A stretch of DNA of 64,000 nt from Pseudoselenomonas ruminis. Lineage in GTDB: Bacteria > Bacillota > Negativicutes > Selenomonadales > Selenomonadaceae. The position numbers were made by a program, and so were the translations under genes. Of the stretch, positions 1 through 9,168 are shown piece by piece (position 1 is the first letter of the stretch; the number at the start of each line of letters is the position of its first letter). The notes below the pieces were generated by a model that worked only from the letters and a program-made list of their open reading frames with translations, made no database searches and was not told the DNA's origin. The stretch spans positions 734,882 through 798,881 of the forward strand of contig NZ_VTOY01000001.1 of NCBI RefSeq assembly GCF_008271295.1, given 5' to 3'.

Positions 1-1773
1 CGGCGTCTTCTTGACCTGGCTCTCACGGATCTTGTAGCCGACTTTTTCGTTGCGGTCGTCGACTTCTACGCGCAGGCCGAGGTCAAACATTTTCTTCTTG
101 AGCTCATAAGCATAGTCAGCATGTTTCTCCGTAATCGGCAGGATGCGGACCTGTACCGGCGCGAGCCACGTCGGGAAGGCACCGGCATAGTTCTCGATGA
201 GGATGCCGATGAAGCGCTCAATCGAACCGTAAACGACGCGATGCAGCATGACCGGACGATGTTTTTCGCCGTCTTCGCCGACATACGTGAGGTCGAATTT
301 CTCCGGCATCAGCATGTCGAGCTGAATCGTGCCGCACTGCCACGTACGGCCGATGGAATCGCGCAGATGGAAGTCGATTTTCGGGCCGTAGAAAGCGCCG
401 TCGCCTTCGTTGATAACGTATTTGAGGCCGCGGTGCTCGAGCGCGTTGCGCAGAGCTTCCGTTGCGCTCTCCCAGATTTCGTCGGAGCCCATGGAGTCTT
501 CCGGACGCGTGGAGAGCTCAGCCGTATACGTGAGGCCGAACGTGCTGTAAACTTCATCGAACAGGTCAATCGTATGCTGGATTTCCTCTTCAATCTGGTT
601 CGGCGTGATGAAAAGATGCGCATCGTCCTGCGTGAAGTTGCGGACGCGGAACAGGCCGTGCAGTGCACCCGAAAGCTCATGGCGATGGACGATACCGAGC
701 TCGCCGAGACGCAGCGGCAGGTCACGGTAGCTGTGCTGATGGGATTTGTAGACCAGCATACCGCCCGGGCAGTTCATCGGTTTTACTGCATAGTCTTCAT
801 CGTCGATTTTCGTGAAGTACATGTTCTCTTTGTAATGATCCCAGTGACCGGAAGTCTCCCAGAGCTTGCGGTTCATGATCATCGGCGTCTTGATTTCCTG
901 GTAGCCATAACGGCGATGAACTTCACGCCAGTAGTTGATGAGCTCATTGCGGACAACCATGCCGTTCGGATGGAAGAACGGGAACCCCGGGCCTTCCTCA
1001 TGCAGGCTGAAGAGGTCGAGCTCCTTGCCCAGCTTGCGATGGTCGCGTTTGGCTGCTTCTTCGAGCATGTGCAGGTATTCATCGAGGTCAGTCTGTTTCT
1101 CGAAAGCCGTACCATAGATGCGCTGGAGCATCTTGTTCTTCTCGCTGCCGCGCCAGTAAGCACCAGCAACGCTCTGGAGCTTCAGAGCCTTGACCTTGCC
1201 CGTCGATACGACGTGCGGGCCAGCGCAGAGATCCGTGAACTCGCCCTGCGTGTAGAGCGTAATCAGCGCATCTTCCGGCAGGTCATTGATGAGCTCGACT
1301 TTGTAGCTCTCGCCCATCTCCTCGAACATCTTGAGGGCATCAGCACGGCTGACTTCCTTGCGCTCGAGCTTGAGGTTCTCTTTGACGATTTTCTTCATTT
1401 CTTTTTCGATATCCTTGAGGTCAGCTTCGCCAAGCTGTTTGTCCATATCGATATCGTAGTAGAAACCATTGTCGATAGCCGGGCCGATAGCCAGCTTGAC
1501 GTTCTGGTCTTTATAGAGGCGTTTTACGGCCTGCGCGAGGATATGGGATGCCGTGTGGCGAAGTGCCCAGCGGCCGTCAGCGTCTTCAAACGTCAGGAAA
1601 TCGACCTGGCAGTCCTTCGTCAGGACCGTCGTGAGGTCTTTCGTCTCACCATCTACTTTAGCAGCCAGGACTTTCTTGGCCAGGCTGTTGCTTACTTCTT
1701 TGACGAACTCAAGGATGCTCTTGCCTTCCTCGACTTCGCGGACTGCGCCGTCTTTGAGCGTAATCTTTAACAT
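1..1773 (-). CDS. thrS: Threonyl-tRNA synthetase, 3' end outside the window
   Basis: Charges tRNA-Thr with threonine in the cytoplasm. Translating the minus strand from ATG at 1773 gives 591 residues without a stop to the window edge; the family is about 640 residues, so roughly 45-50 C-terminal residues are missing. The N-terminal TGS domain (about 1-62) is followed by the editing domain (HTASHILAQA motif) and the class II catalytic core with MNCPGGM, whose Cys is a zinc ligand, and the anticodon-binding domain begins near the edge. An AAGGAGGG ribosome site lies just upstream of the ATG. Expression is controlled by the T-box leader directly upstream. The long ORF on the opposite strand is a shadow. 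Confidence 0.97.
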   Translation of the reverse strand, partial: MLKITLKDGAVREVEEGKSILEFVKEVSNSLAKKVLAAKVDGETKDLTTVLTKDCQVDFLTFEDADGRWALRHTASHILAQAVKRLYKDQNVKLAIGPAIDNGFYYDIDMDKQLGEADLKDIEKEMKKIVKENLKLERKEVSRADALKMFEEMGESYKVELINDLPEDALITLYTQGEFTDLCAGPHVVSTGKVKALKLQSVAGAYWRGSEKNKMLQRIYGTAFEKQTDLDEYLHMLEEAAKRDHRKLGKELDLFSLHEEGPGFPFFHPNGMVVRNELINYWREVHRRYGYQEIKTPMIMNRKLWETSGHWDHYKENMYFTKIDDEDYAVKPMNCPGGMLVYKSHQHSYRDLPLRLGELGIVHRHELSGALHGLFRVRNFTQDDAHLFITPNQIEEEIQHTIDLFDEVYSTFGLTYTAELSTRPEDSMGSDEIWESATEALRNALEHRGLKYVINEGDGAFYGPKIDFHLRDSIGRTWQCGTIQLDMLMPEKFDLTYVGEDGEKHRPVMLHRVVYGSIERFIGILIENYAGAFPTWLAPVQVRILPITEKHADYAYELKKKMFDLGLRVEVDDRNEKVGYKIRESQVKKTP

Positions 1774-1792
1774 GAAAAACCCTCCTTAAAAT

Positions 1793-2035
1793 AAAAAAGC
1801 TCCGTCCCGAAATAGGGACGAAGCTAACGCATCGTGGTTCCACCCAAATTGCTCTCCTGCTAAAGGAAAGCCACTCAGTCTTTGATAACGGAAAAGTCTC
1901 CGGCCCGGCTTACACACCCATAGGCTTCTGCGGGGCAGCTCCGAAGTGGTGGCCGCAGCTGCTATCCCGGGATGCTCGCACCAAATGCATCCTTCTCTTA
2001 GAGACGCTTGTCTGCCGTCGTGTCTTCGTCTTTGC
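1793..2035 (-). promoter_or_regulatory. T-box leader of thrS with intrinsic terminator
   Basis: On the minus strand the core T-box sequence GGGTGGAACCACG is at 1833-1847, followed by a terminator hairpin (arms 1815-1825 and 1798-1808) and a T run. Upstream is a stem-I-like region with an AGAGA-type motif; an ACC triplet (Thr) at the sequence GGCCACCACTTC is a plausible specifier. Uncharged tRNA-Thr is expected to stabilise the antiterminator and let transcription enter thrS. The class is certain from the T-box sequence; the exact specifier is an inference. Confidence 0.93.
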
Positions 2036-2048
2036 TTTGATGTTCTTT

Positions 2049-2077
2049 ATTATAGAAGTCCGCTCCGCCACTGTCAA
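2049..2077 (-). promoter_or_regulatory. thrS: sigma-A promoter of thrS
   Basis: Minus strand: TTGACA (2072-2077), 17-bp spacer, TATAAT (2049-2054). This is a perfect consensus promoter placed immediately before the T-box leader. Confidence 0.88.
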
Positions 2078-2089
2078 GGGATTTGCCGA

Positions 2090-2392
2090 TTATTTTTCGG
2101 CTAATTGTGTTCCCTCGGTATTTCGTATAACGGGAACCTGAAGCTGCTGCCCTACCCGCAGATTGCTGCCATCGGGATTTAACCCATTCACTTCGATAAT
2201 CGCCTGCTGCAATTCCTCGGCCCGGCTCTCATTTTCCGTGTAGCGGCGGGCCAGGTTCCAAACACTGTCGTTCTGTTTGACCGTCACCGTATCGAAGTCA
2301 CTGGAACGAAGGTATTCATTCGTCAGCTGAAACGGCGATACAACGGCGAACAGCAAAAAAGCAACGGCAATCCACAAAATTTTTTTCTTCAT
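2090..2392 (-). CDS. LysM-domain protein with N-terminal anchor, YneA-like
   Basis: 100 aa. The start at 2392 is chosen because AGGAGG lies 8 nt upstream; a longer reading to 2461 has no ribosome site. Residues 5-22 form a hydrophobic membrane anchor or signal, and a LysM domain follows (VKQNDSVWNLARRY ... VGQQLQVPV). Size and architecture match the SOS cell-division inhibitor YneA of Firmicutes, which acts at the membrane/cell wall. The upstream region holds several GAAC/GTTC half-sites but no convincing full LexA box, and lexA is not adjacent here, so the SOS link is a suggestion only. It could be a general small peptidoglycan-binding protein. Confidence 0.75.
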   Translation of the reverse strand: MKKKILWIAVAFLLFAVVSPFQLTNEYLRSSDFDTVTVKQNDSVWNLARRYTENESRAEELQQAIIEVNGLNPDGSNLRVGQQLQVPVIRNTEGTQLAEK

Positions 2393-2559
2393 CACAGAAA
2401 ACCTCCTAAGCCACAACACATTAAAACATTCTTTCTGCGAACGTGTTTTTGTCAAATTCATGTTCTTATCTTAGCACAGAACATTTATTCCTGCAATAGT
2501 TTTGGCGAACATTTTTTCTCTTGAAGCTGTTTTTCCCCTTTGTTAAAATAAAAGTGAGC

Positions 2560-2609
2560 TTGACAAGTCAACGACAAGTCAAGGTTGACTTGTCAATTTG
2601 ACTTGTCAA
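2560..2609. repeat. Array of four TTGAC-N2-GTCAA palindromes
   Basis: Perfect 12-bp palindromes at 2560-2571, 2585-2596 and 2598-2609, plus a shorter copy (GACAAGTCAA) at 2573-2582; spacing is 12-13 bp and the whole array is itself nearly palindromic. It lies between the LysM gene and the small gene at 2634, a position suited to an operator. The same motif recurs at other places in the window. Confidence 0.7.
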
Positions 2610-2633
2610 TTTTCCCACAGAAAGGAGCGTCCT

Positions 2634-2894
2634 ATGAATATTCATGGTGCTGTCATCATTGAGCAAGGCGTCACGTTTGCCGTCATTGCCGTCAAACAAT
2701 CGGTGACCATGTACACCACCCGTCTCATTAAGACACGCCAGGAACTTTCACAGTTCTTTCCCAACATGCCCATCATCCTCATGAGTCAGGATAATAACGG
2801 CACCCCACATTATTACGGACGAAAAGATATCGTAGACTTTCTAAAGACAATCCGCGTCGACCAGATTCCCTGGAAAGTCTATCATCTCTATTGA
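2634..2894 (+). CDS. Small protein of unknown function
   Basis: 86 aa beginning MNIHGAVI, preceded by AAAGGAG 9 nt upstream. No signal peptide or membrane segment is evident; the sequence looks like a compact alpha/beta soluble protein and ends DQIPWKVYHLY. I do not recognise the family. It sits behind the palindrome array at 2560-2609 and 16 bp before the next small gene, so the two may be co-transcribed and controlled by whatever binds the array. Confidence 0.65.
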   Translation: MNIHGAVIIEQGVTFAVIAVKQSVTMYTTRLIKTRQELSQFFPNMPIILMSQDNNGTPHYYGRKDIVDFLKTIRVDQIPWKVYHLY

Positions 2895-2910
2895 TTAGGA
2901 GTTTTCATTC

Positions 2911-3108
2911 ATGAATATTCTTCGCAACATTGTTCACATCATTTGCTTTATCGTGCTCATGGTCACCGCTGATGTGGTCTGGACCAACATCAAAGGCTAC
3001 TATGCCGAGCGCAATTTCAAAATCTGTGCGGCTTACTTTGCTGGCGGTATTATGGTCTTTTGCCTGCTGCTTGGCATCAGCACGGCCGCCAACACCTATT
3101 TCCGTTAA
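2911..3108 (+). CDS. Small two-helix membrane protein
   Basis: 65 aa with two hydrophobic segments (about residues 4-24 and 40-59). A TAGGAG ribosome site lies 11 nt upstream of the ATG, and a terminator follows the stop. No family recognised. Its spacing behind the 86-aa gene suggests a two-gene unit. Confidence 0.65.
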   Translation: MNILRNIVHIICFIVLMVTADVVWTNIKGYYAERNFKICAAYFAGGIMVFCLLLGISTAANTYFR

Positions 3109-3116
3109 ATTGCCGA

Positions 3117-3150
3117 AAGTGAAACGCTGTTTCAAGTGTTTCACTTTTTT
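3117..3150 (+). terminator. Intrinsic terminator after the small two-gene unit
   Basis: Stem AGTGAAAC (3118-3125) with GTTTCACT (3138-3145) followed by a run of T. Confidence 0.85.
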
Positions 3151-3193
3151 ATTGCAATAATTCAAAACAAACTACCAAGATACCCCAAACGTA

Positions 3194-3223
3194 TTGAAAC
3201 GATAACAAACGCTATGTTATAGT
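3194..3223 (+). promoter_or_regulatory. PTS promoter with operator-like sequence, copy 1
   Basis: TTGAAA (3194-3199), 18-bp spacer, TATAGT (3218-3223). The spacer carries CGATAACAAACG. The whole 30-bp block closely matches the promoter of the IIC gene at 5475-5504. The -35 region resembles a weak cre or LacI-type site (one mismatch to the cre pattern), so catabolite or substrate control is plausible. Confidence 0.75.
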
Positions 3224-3267
3224 GGATTTGTCTTGAACAGGAATCAAAATTGGAAAGGAAGATTATT

Positions 3268-3567
3268 ATGAAAAAGATTGTTTTGCTTTGTGCTGCTGGA
3301 ATGTCTACGAGCATGCTGGTAAAGAAAATGCAGGAAGCGGCTGCAGCCGAATCCTATGAATGCTCAATTGCTGCCTATCCGACTTCCGAGGCAAATGCCA
3401 AAGCCTCCGATGCTGATGTCATCCTGCTCGGGCCACAGGTCCGCTTCCAGAAAAACAAGATTGCTGAACTCTGCCCGGGCATTCCCGTCGATGCCATCGA
3501 CATGCGCATGTACGGCCGTATGGACGGCGCCGGCGTGCTGAAATATGCCAAGAGTCTCATGGCGTGA
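3268..3567 (+). CDS. PTS lactose/cellobiose-family IIB component
   Basis: 99 aa, cytoplasmic phosphocarrier that passes phosphate from IIA to the incoming beta-glucoside. The start at 3268 follows a GGAAG ribosome site; a longer reading from 3250 lacks one. Cys8 in LLCAAGMSTSM is the phosphorylated residue of this family. It is first in the unit IIB-IIA-phospho-beta-glucosidase, 10 bp before IIA. The transporter subunit IIC is a separate transcription unit at 5556 with a matching promoter. Confidence 0.93.
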   Translation: MKKIVLLCAAGMSTSMLVKKMQEAAAAESYECSIAAYPTSEANAKASDADVILLGPQVRFQKNKIAELCPGIPVDAIDMRMYGRMDGAGVLKYAKSLMA

Positions 3568-3577
3568 GGTGACCACC

Positions 3578-3916
3578 ATGGAAGGACTCGAACTTACAGC
3601 ATTTCAGATTATCTCCTCGGTAGGCTCGGCGCGCAGCTGCTACATCGAGGCAATCCAAGAGGCCAAACAGGGGAATTTTGATAAGGCCGAATCATTGATT
3701 GCCGAAGGTGACGACATGTTCGTGGAGGGACATGACGCCCATGCCAACCTGCTGACCAAAGAAGCACAGGATGGTCCTGGCAGCACGCTTTCCCTGCTGA
3801 TTCTCCACGCTGAGGACCAGCTCATGAGTGCCGAAGGCTTTAAGACCATCGCCTTAGAATTTATGGATGCCTATAAGCGCATCGAAACGCTCGAAGAAAA
3901 AATCAACAACAGATAA
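3578..3916 (+). CDS. PTS lactose/cellobiose-family IIA component
   Basis: 112 aa, all-helical cytoplasmic phosphocarrier of the trimeric IIA-Lac type. His77 in LILHAEDQLM is the expected phosphorylation site. The start at 3578 is chosen because GAGGTG precedes it; an in-frame upstream reading to 3545 would overlap the end of IIB. The following glucosidase starts 13 bp after the stop. Confidence 0.93.
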   Translation: MEGLELTAFQIISSVGSARSCYIEAIQEAKQGNFDKAESLIAEGDDMFVEGHDAHANLLTKEAQDGPGSTLSLLILHAEDQLMSAEGFKTIALEFMDAYKRIETLEEKINNR

Positions 3917-3920
3917 GTGA

Positions 3921-5366
<1,446 letters not shown>

Positions 5367-5398
5367 CCCAACCGCTTCATTCCTGGTTGCAGAAAAAA

Positions 5399-5432
5399 GG
5401 CGAAACAACGTTACAATTGTTTCGCCTTTTTT
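5399..5432 (+). terminator. Terminator after the phospho-beta-glucosidase gene
   Basis: Stem GGCGAAACAA (5399-5408) with TTGTTTCGCC (5417-5426), then T6. It separates the first PTS unit from IIC. Confidence 0.92.
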
Positions 5433-5474
5433 ATTATTATTCTTAAAGCATCGTCTCAACCTATCGCCAATCCG

Positions 5475-5504
5475 TTGAATCAATAGCAATCGCCATGCTA
5501 TAGT
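5475..5504 (+). promoter_or_regulatory. PTS promoter with operator-like sequence, copy 2
   Basis: TTGAAT (5475-5480), 18-bp spacer, TATAGT (5499-5504). It aligns with the promoter at 3194-3223 over its whole length (TTGAAWCRATARCAAWCGCYATG pattern, shown here in IUPAC form across the -35 and spacer). This implies common control of the split PTS genes. Confidence 0.75.
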
Positions 5505-5555
5505 AAGACACATCAAGGAATTATTCATCCCATCAACTGGAAAGAGAGGATTAAC

Positions 5556-6914
5556 ATGACAAAACAAGAACTCTTTGACAAGTTCGTCGATTTCATGGGA
5601 CGCTTCGCCGAAATCCGTGCGGTAGCAGCCCTGCGCGATGGCTTTATCATGACGACTCCGTTTACGGTCTGCGGCTCGGTATTCCTGCTGCTTGCCAATC
5701 TGCCGATTCCAGGCTACCCGGAATTTATGGCGAGCCTGTTCGGCCCCGACTGGACGGCACCACTTAACGCCGTAGCCGGTGGCACCTTCAGCGTGCTCGC
5801 GCTGATTGTTGTTCTTGCCGTCACCTACAAATATGTAGAATCTGAGGGCTGCGATGCCATCATGGCCTCCATTCTCTCGCTGTCCACTTTCCTGATTTTG
5901 CTGCCACCGTCGCTTACCACCAAAGCCGGGGAAACCGTTGGCGACATTATCCCGAAGGCCTGGGCTGGCAGCAACGGCGTCATCACCGCTATTCTCGTAA
6001 GCTTTGCCGCCTCCTGGGTGTTCTGCTATTGCGAAAAGCACCACATCGGCATCAAGATGCCGGATGCCGTTCCCGGCGGCGTTGCCAAAGCATTTGAAGC
6101 GCTGACACCGGGCATGGTGCTCTTCACGGGTGCCTCCGTCCTCTACGGCATCTGCCATTATCTCGGAGCTACGACACTGCCCGAGCTCATCTTCAAGATT
6201 ATCCAGACCCCGCTGCAGGGCCTTTCCGATACGCTGGTCGGCGGCTCGATTATCGAGGCGCTCGAGAGCATCCTGTTCTGGGCTGGCATTCACGGCCCGA
6301 ACGTCGTCGGCGGCGTCGTAAGCCCAATCCTCATTGCCAACTCCCTCGACAACCAGCACCTGCTCGACATGGGCATGCAGCTCGCGGGCAATCCCGATGC
6401 GAAAATCATCACCTGCCAGGTCGACTTCATGGTCAAGACCGGCGGCTGCGGCCTGACGTTTGGCCTGCTGATTGCCAGCTGGCTCTCGGCAAAATCCTCG
6501 CAACTCAAATCACTGACGAAACTTGCCACGGTCCCGGGATTCTTCAACATCAACGAGCCGATTATCTTCGGCCTGCCGATTGTCTTTAACCCGTACCTGT
6601 TGATTCCATTTGTACTTGTGCCGCTGATTGCGCTCGTCATGACTTATGCCTCGATTGTCATTGGCTTCATGGCACCATTCAGTGCCGTACAGGTTCCCTG
6701 GACGGCCCCGCCGATTATCGCCGGCTTCCTCCTGAACGGCTGGCAGGGTGCTGTCGTACAGCTGGCGACGATTGTCATGTCAACGATTGTCTATTACCCG
6801 TTTGTCCGCATGCAGGACAACGCCATGCTCAAAGAAGAACAGGGCCAGTCCGAAAACAGTGCTGACGACGGCCATTCCGAAGAGATGCAGCACGAACCGC
6901 AAACACAGCTTTAA
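5556..6914 (+). CDS. PTS lactose/cellobiose-family IIC permease
   Basis: 452 aa, about ten membrane segments, the substrate-translocating subunit of the beta-glucoside PTS. The conserved NINEPIIFGLP stretch places Glu334 at the sugar-binding site known for this family. The C-terminal 25 residues are acidic and hydrophilic. An AGAGAGGA ribosome site precedes the ATG. It is separated from IIB, IIA and the hydrolase by a terminator but has a near-identical promoter. Confidence 0.95.
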   Translation: MTKQELFDKFVDFMGRFAEIRAVAALRDGFIMTTPFTVCGSVFLLLANLPIPGYPEFMASLFGPDWTAPLNAVAGGTFSVLALIVVLAVTYKYVESEGCDAIMASILSLSTFLILLPPSLTTKAGETVGDIIPKAWAGSNGVITAILVSFAASWVFCYCEKHHIGIKMPDAVPGGVAKAFEALTPGMVLFTGASVLYGICHYLGATTLPELIFKIIQTPLQGLSDTLVGGSIIEALESILFWAGIHGPNVVGGVVSPILIANSLDNQHLLDMGMQLAGNPDAKIITCQVDFMVKTGGCGLTFGLLIASWLSAKSSQLKSLTKLATVPGFFNINEPIIFGLPIVFNPYLLIPFVLVPLIALVMTYASIVIGFMAPFSAVQVPWTAPPIIAGFLLNGWQGAVVQLATIVMSTIVYYPFVRMQDNAMLKEEQGQSENSADDGHSEEMQHEPQTQL

Positions 6915-6925
6915 CAGATTTTTCC

Positions 6926-6955
6926 TTGGCAAACTTTGTGCTATCGCGTTATAAT
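6926..6955 (+). promoter_or_regulatory. Promoter of the gene at 6983
   Basis: TTGGCA (6926-6931), 18-bp spacer, TATAAT (6950-6955). Confidence 0.75.
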
Positions 6956-6982
6956 AAAGGCAGTACATAAAGGAGTGTTGCT

Positions 6983-7447
6983 ATGTTTCGTTCCGTTTAT
7001 ATCTTATGGCCGGGCGACCCTTGCCATATGCCAAAACTGCTCTTTTTGCGCGTTGCGCTTCGCCATATCTGGCTTTTGCATCTCTTTATCCTGTCCGTGA
7101 CTTTTATCGACCTGCTTCAGGTGGGCTTGACGGCCGGAACCTGGATAAATCTCGTGCTCGTTGCGATAAATGCCTTTGAGCTTCGCAGTTCCTACCGCCG
7201 GGAAAAACACCGCTTTATCGGCCTGTTCCGTCTGGTCGAGCAAAACGATATCCAGCAGTGGCAAACCAAGGATACGCCGCGCAAAACCGTTAACGAACTG
7301 TCCGTTATAACGATGAACTGCTACTTAAAAGCCGTCGACGATTTTGAAAAGCATTACGAACAGGACCGCAGCCGCCAGTCCATTGAGATGTTCACCTCTA
7401 TCCTGATCATTTTCTTCACGATTTCGTGGCTGTTAAAATACTTATAA
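6983..7447 (+). CDS. Uncharacterised membrane protein
   Basis: 154 aa with hydrophobic segments near residues 24-65 and a C-terminal anchor (about 135-152); the middle is charged and probably cytoplasmic. AAGGAGTG precedes the ATG and a good promoter lies upstream. No family recognised. It is monocistronic, ending at the bidirectional hairpin at 7452-7500. Confidence 0.75.
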   Translation: MFRSVYILWPGDPCHMPKLLFLRVALRHIWLLHLFILSVTFIDLLQVGLTAGTWINLVLVAINAFELRSSYRREKHRFIGLFRLVEQNDIQQWQTKDTPRKTVNELSVITMNCYLKAVDDFEKHYEQDRSRQSIEMFTSILIIFFTISWLLKYL

Positions 7448-7451
7448 AAGC

Positions 7452-7500
7452 AAAATAGGCTTAGCGCCAGTGATTAATATACTGGTGCTAAGCCTATTTT
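7452..7500. terminator. Bidirectional terminator
   Basis: Long stem AAATAGGCTTAGC with GCTAAGCCTATTT, with A and T runs on both sides. It serves the converging genes at 6983 and 7511. Confidence 0.9.
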
Positions 7501-7510
7501 TTCTTTTCTG

Positions 7511-7942
7511 TTAAAGCGAAGCGGCAAAATCCTTGCCAAGCTTCTGGCAGGCAGCTACGCCATCGCTGTCCGGCGCATTTTCAATCGCCAGACCATCGCC
7601 AAAGAGTTTGGCGCCATCGTTTTTGACACGGTCTTCCCATTCCCGCATCCAGGCACCGCCGCCCCAGCCATACGAGCCAAACAGCGCCACGGGTTTATCT
7701 TTGAGACTTCCCTCCACCTCTGCAAAGAACGGCTCATAGGTCCCTTCTTCCAATACCTCATCGCCCATCGCGGGGCAGCCAAAGAGCAATCCATCGTACT
7801 GCGCCAGCGTTCCGTTATCAAACTGCTCCACCTCAAACAGTTCCACCGAATCGCCGCCGGATTTTGCCCCTTCGGCGATTGCCTCAGCCATTGCCTGTGT
7901 ATTGCCCGTTCCCGACCAATAGATAATTGCCATTTTTTTCAT
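7511..7942 (-). CDS. Flavodoxin
   Basis: 143 aa. A small FMN electron carrier in the cytoplasm that usually replaces ferredoxin under iron limitation. The phosphate-binding loop is IIYWSGTGNTQAM near the N terminus and the FMN-stacking region includes FGSYGWGGGAW. The start at 7942 is used because AAGGA lies 8 nt upstream; a reading from 7975 overlaps the preceding gene. It follows a DUF3793 gene by about 30 bp, a known pairing, and shares its Fur-boxed promoter. Confidence 0.93.
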   Translation of the reverse strand: MKKMAIIYWSGTGNTQAMAEAIAEGAKSGGDSVELFEVEQFDNGTLAQYDGLLFGCPAMGDEVLEEGTYEPFFAEVEGSLKDKPVALFGSYGWGGGAWMREWEDRVKNDGAKLFGDGLAIENAPDSDGVAACQKLGKDFAASL

Positions 7943-7971
7943 TGTTATCCTTCTTTCTATCTCTTTGCTGC

Positions 7972-8538
7972 TCATACTGCGCGAACAAGTTCTTCAAACC
8001 GGCGGCCCTTTTCAAGTTCCAAACAGAAATTCTGGGAACAATCCGTGTAGAGGTCAAACAGCGCTTTTGTCCGCTGCGCATTTGCATAAACTTTCCAATA
8101 GCCGCTAAAGGCGTAGTTCTGGCCCTTGTTTTCAATAAACCCGGCCACATCATCCGGCGGATACCCAAGAAAAAGGCCGACCTCATGAGGAAAGGTCTTC
8201 CGTACCTGCATCCGGATTTTCAAACGTTCGAGCAATTCATCGAGCGTATCCTCACGCCGATACCCGAAACGCTCCAACAGCTTCATAGCCTTTGGCTGAT
8301 GAAGCGTACGCCACATTGCCTCCTCACGGTAGAACAGCAGCAGTACGTATTCTTCTCCTTCCGATACCCGGAATACCGAAATTCCCTTGCAGCGGAAACA
8401 GGGCGCATACGACTCGAGCAGCGCATCAAAGTCATCAAAACTGCTCTTGCGGAACGAAACCATATTCGCCGCCTTAACGCCCCAAAGCATCGGCGCCGCA
8501 TGCATCCCCATCACCTGTTCAAAATCTTCTTTGGCCAA
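7972..8538 (-). CDS. DUF3793 family protein
   Basis: 188 aa, soluble. Recognised by family features such as FPHEVGLFLGYPPDDVAGF and a central conserved Cys-rich patch (YAPCFRCKGISVF). Function unknown; in Firmicutes and Negativicutes the gene commonly precedes a flavodoxin gene, as here. AGAGGTGG precedes the ATG. The promoter and Fur-like box upstream suggest induction when iron is scarce. Confidence 0.88.
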   Translation of the reverse strand: MAKEDFEQVMGMHAAPMLWGVKAANMVSFRKSSFDDFDALLESYAPCFRCKGISVFRVSEGEEYVLLLFYREEAMWRTLHQPKAMKLLERFGYRREDTLDELLERLKIRMQVRKTFPHEVGLFLGYPPDDVAGFIENKGQNYAFSGYWKVYANAQRTKALFDLYTDCSQNFCLELEKGRRFEELVRAV

Positions 8539-8560
8539 ACACTACCACCTCTTTTATTTT

Positions 8561-8617
8561 GTTGATACACATTCTCAACTACAGTTTTATTATAACGCGA
8601 ACTATTCTCAATTGCAA
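8561..8617 (-). promoter_or_regulatory. Promoter with Fur-like box for DUF3793-flavodoxin
   Basis: Minus strand: TTGCAA (8612-8617), 17-bp spacer, TATAAT (8589-8594). A 19-bp imperfect palindrome at 8561-8579, GTTGAGAATGTGTATCAAC, matches 12 of the 14 defined positions of the 7-1-7 Fur consensus and covers the expected transcription start. Iron-dependent repression is the inference. Confidence 0.7.
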
Positions 8618-8623
8618 TAAAAA

Positions 8624-8676
8624 AAAGAAACCGCCATGACCCACACGTTTTGTGCTGTGTCATAGCGGTTTCTTTT
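8624..8676. terminator. Bidirectional terminator
   Basis: Stem AAAGAAACCGCCATGAC (8624-8640) with GTCATAGCGGTTTCTTT (8659-8675), flanked by A and T runs. Serves the minus-strand gene at 8683. Confidence 0.88.
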
Positions 8677-8682
8677 ACAAAA

Positions 8683-9084
8683 TCAAACAGGAAATTCCTC
8701 TATCAGGTCTAACATCCCGCGAATCTCGGCATGGCCGTTTTCCAGGTAAAAGAGCCCCATCTCCCAACCATTCTTATCATATATATCCATGATCTGCGGC
8801 ATAATCTCCCGCACCTTGGCCAGCAGGGCATCATCCTTAACCACCTTGGCCTGGCCATCGTAACGCAGGAACTCATCGCCAGCCAGCGCCAATACCTCTA
8901 CCTTCGGATTGGCAACCAACTGCTTATAGACATTCTTGAAAGTGCCACAACCAAAGTATAGCTTGTCATCCACCAGCATATGGAAGCCAAACGGCCGGCC
9001 CTTCGGCTGCGTTCCATCCGTAGTCAGAAAATAGAAGGTCTTAGCCTTATCCAAAAATTCCTTTACCTTTTCTACATTTGACAT
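8683..9084 (-). CDS. Pyridoxamine 5'-phosphate oxidase-like flavin-binding protein
   Basis: 133 aa, the usual size of the small split-barrel FMN-binding proteins. Recognisable features are FYFLTTDGTQPKGRPFGF and the YFGCGTFKNVYKQL strand-helix region. AAGGAGG lies 9 nt upstream. It is probably a general flavin or F420/FMN reductase-type protein rather than a true PNPOx; the substrate is unknown. It is monocistronic. Confidence 0.9.
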   Translation of the reverse strand: MSNVEKVKEFLDKAKTFYFLTTDGTQPKGRPFGFHMLVDDKLYFGCGTFKNVYKQLVANPKVEVLALAGDEFLRYDGQAKVVKDDALLAKVREIMPQIMDIYDKNGWEMGLFYLENGHAEIRGMLDLIEEFPV

Positions 9085-9168
9085 AATAGAAAACCTCCTT
9101 ATCTCGAACTACTTTAATTATAAAGCGGATATGGATTTGATACAACTGTAATCCTGCCATCTCCCCTA

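Noticed and set aside
121..1770. 549-aa open reading frame on the plus strand
   Set aside because: It is the antisense of thrS, whose minus-strand translation has clear ThrRS motifs, a ribosome site and a T-box leader.
2400..2520. LexA (SOS) box upstream of the LysM gene
   Set aside because: Only scattered GAAC/GTTC half-sites were found; none forms GAAC-N4-GTTC.
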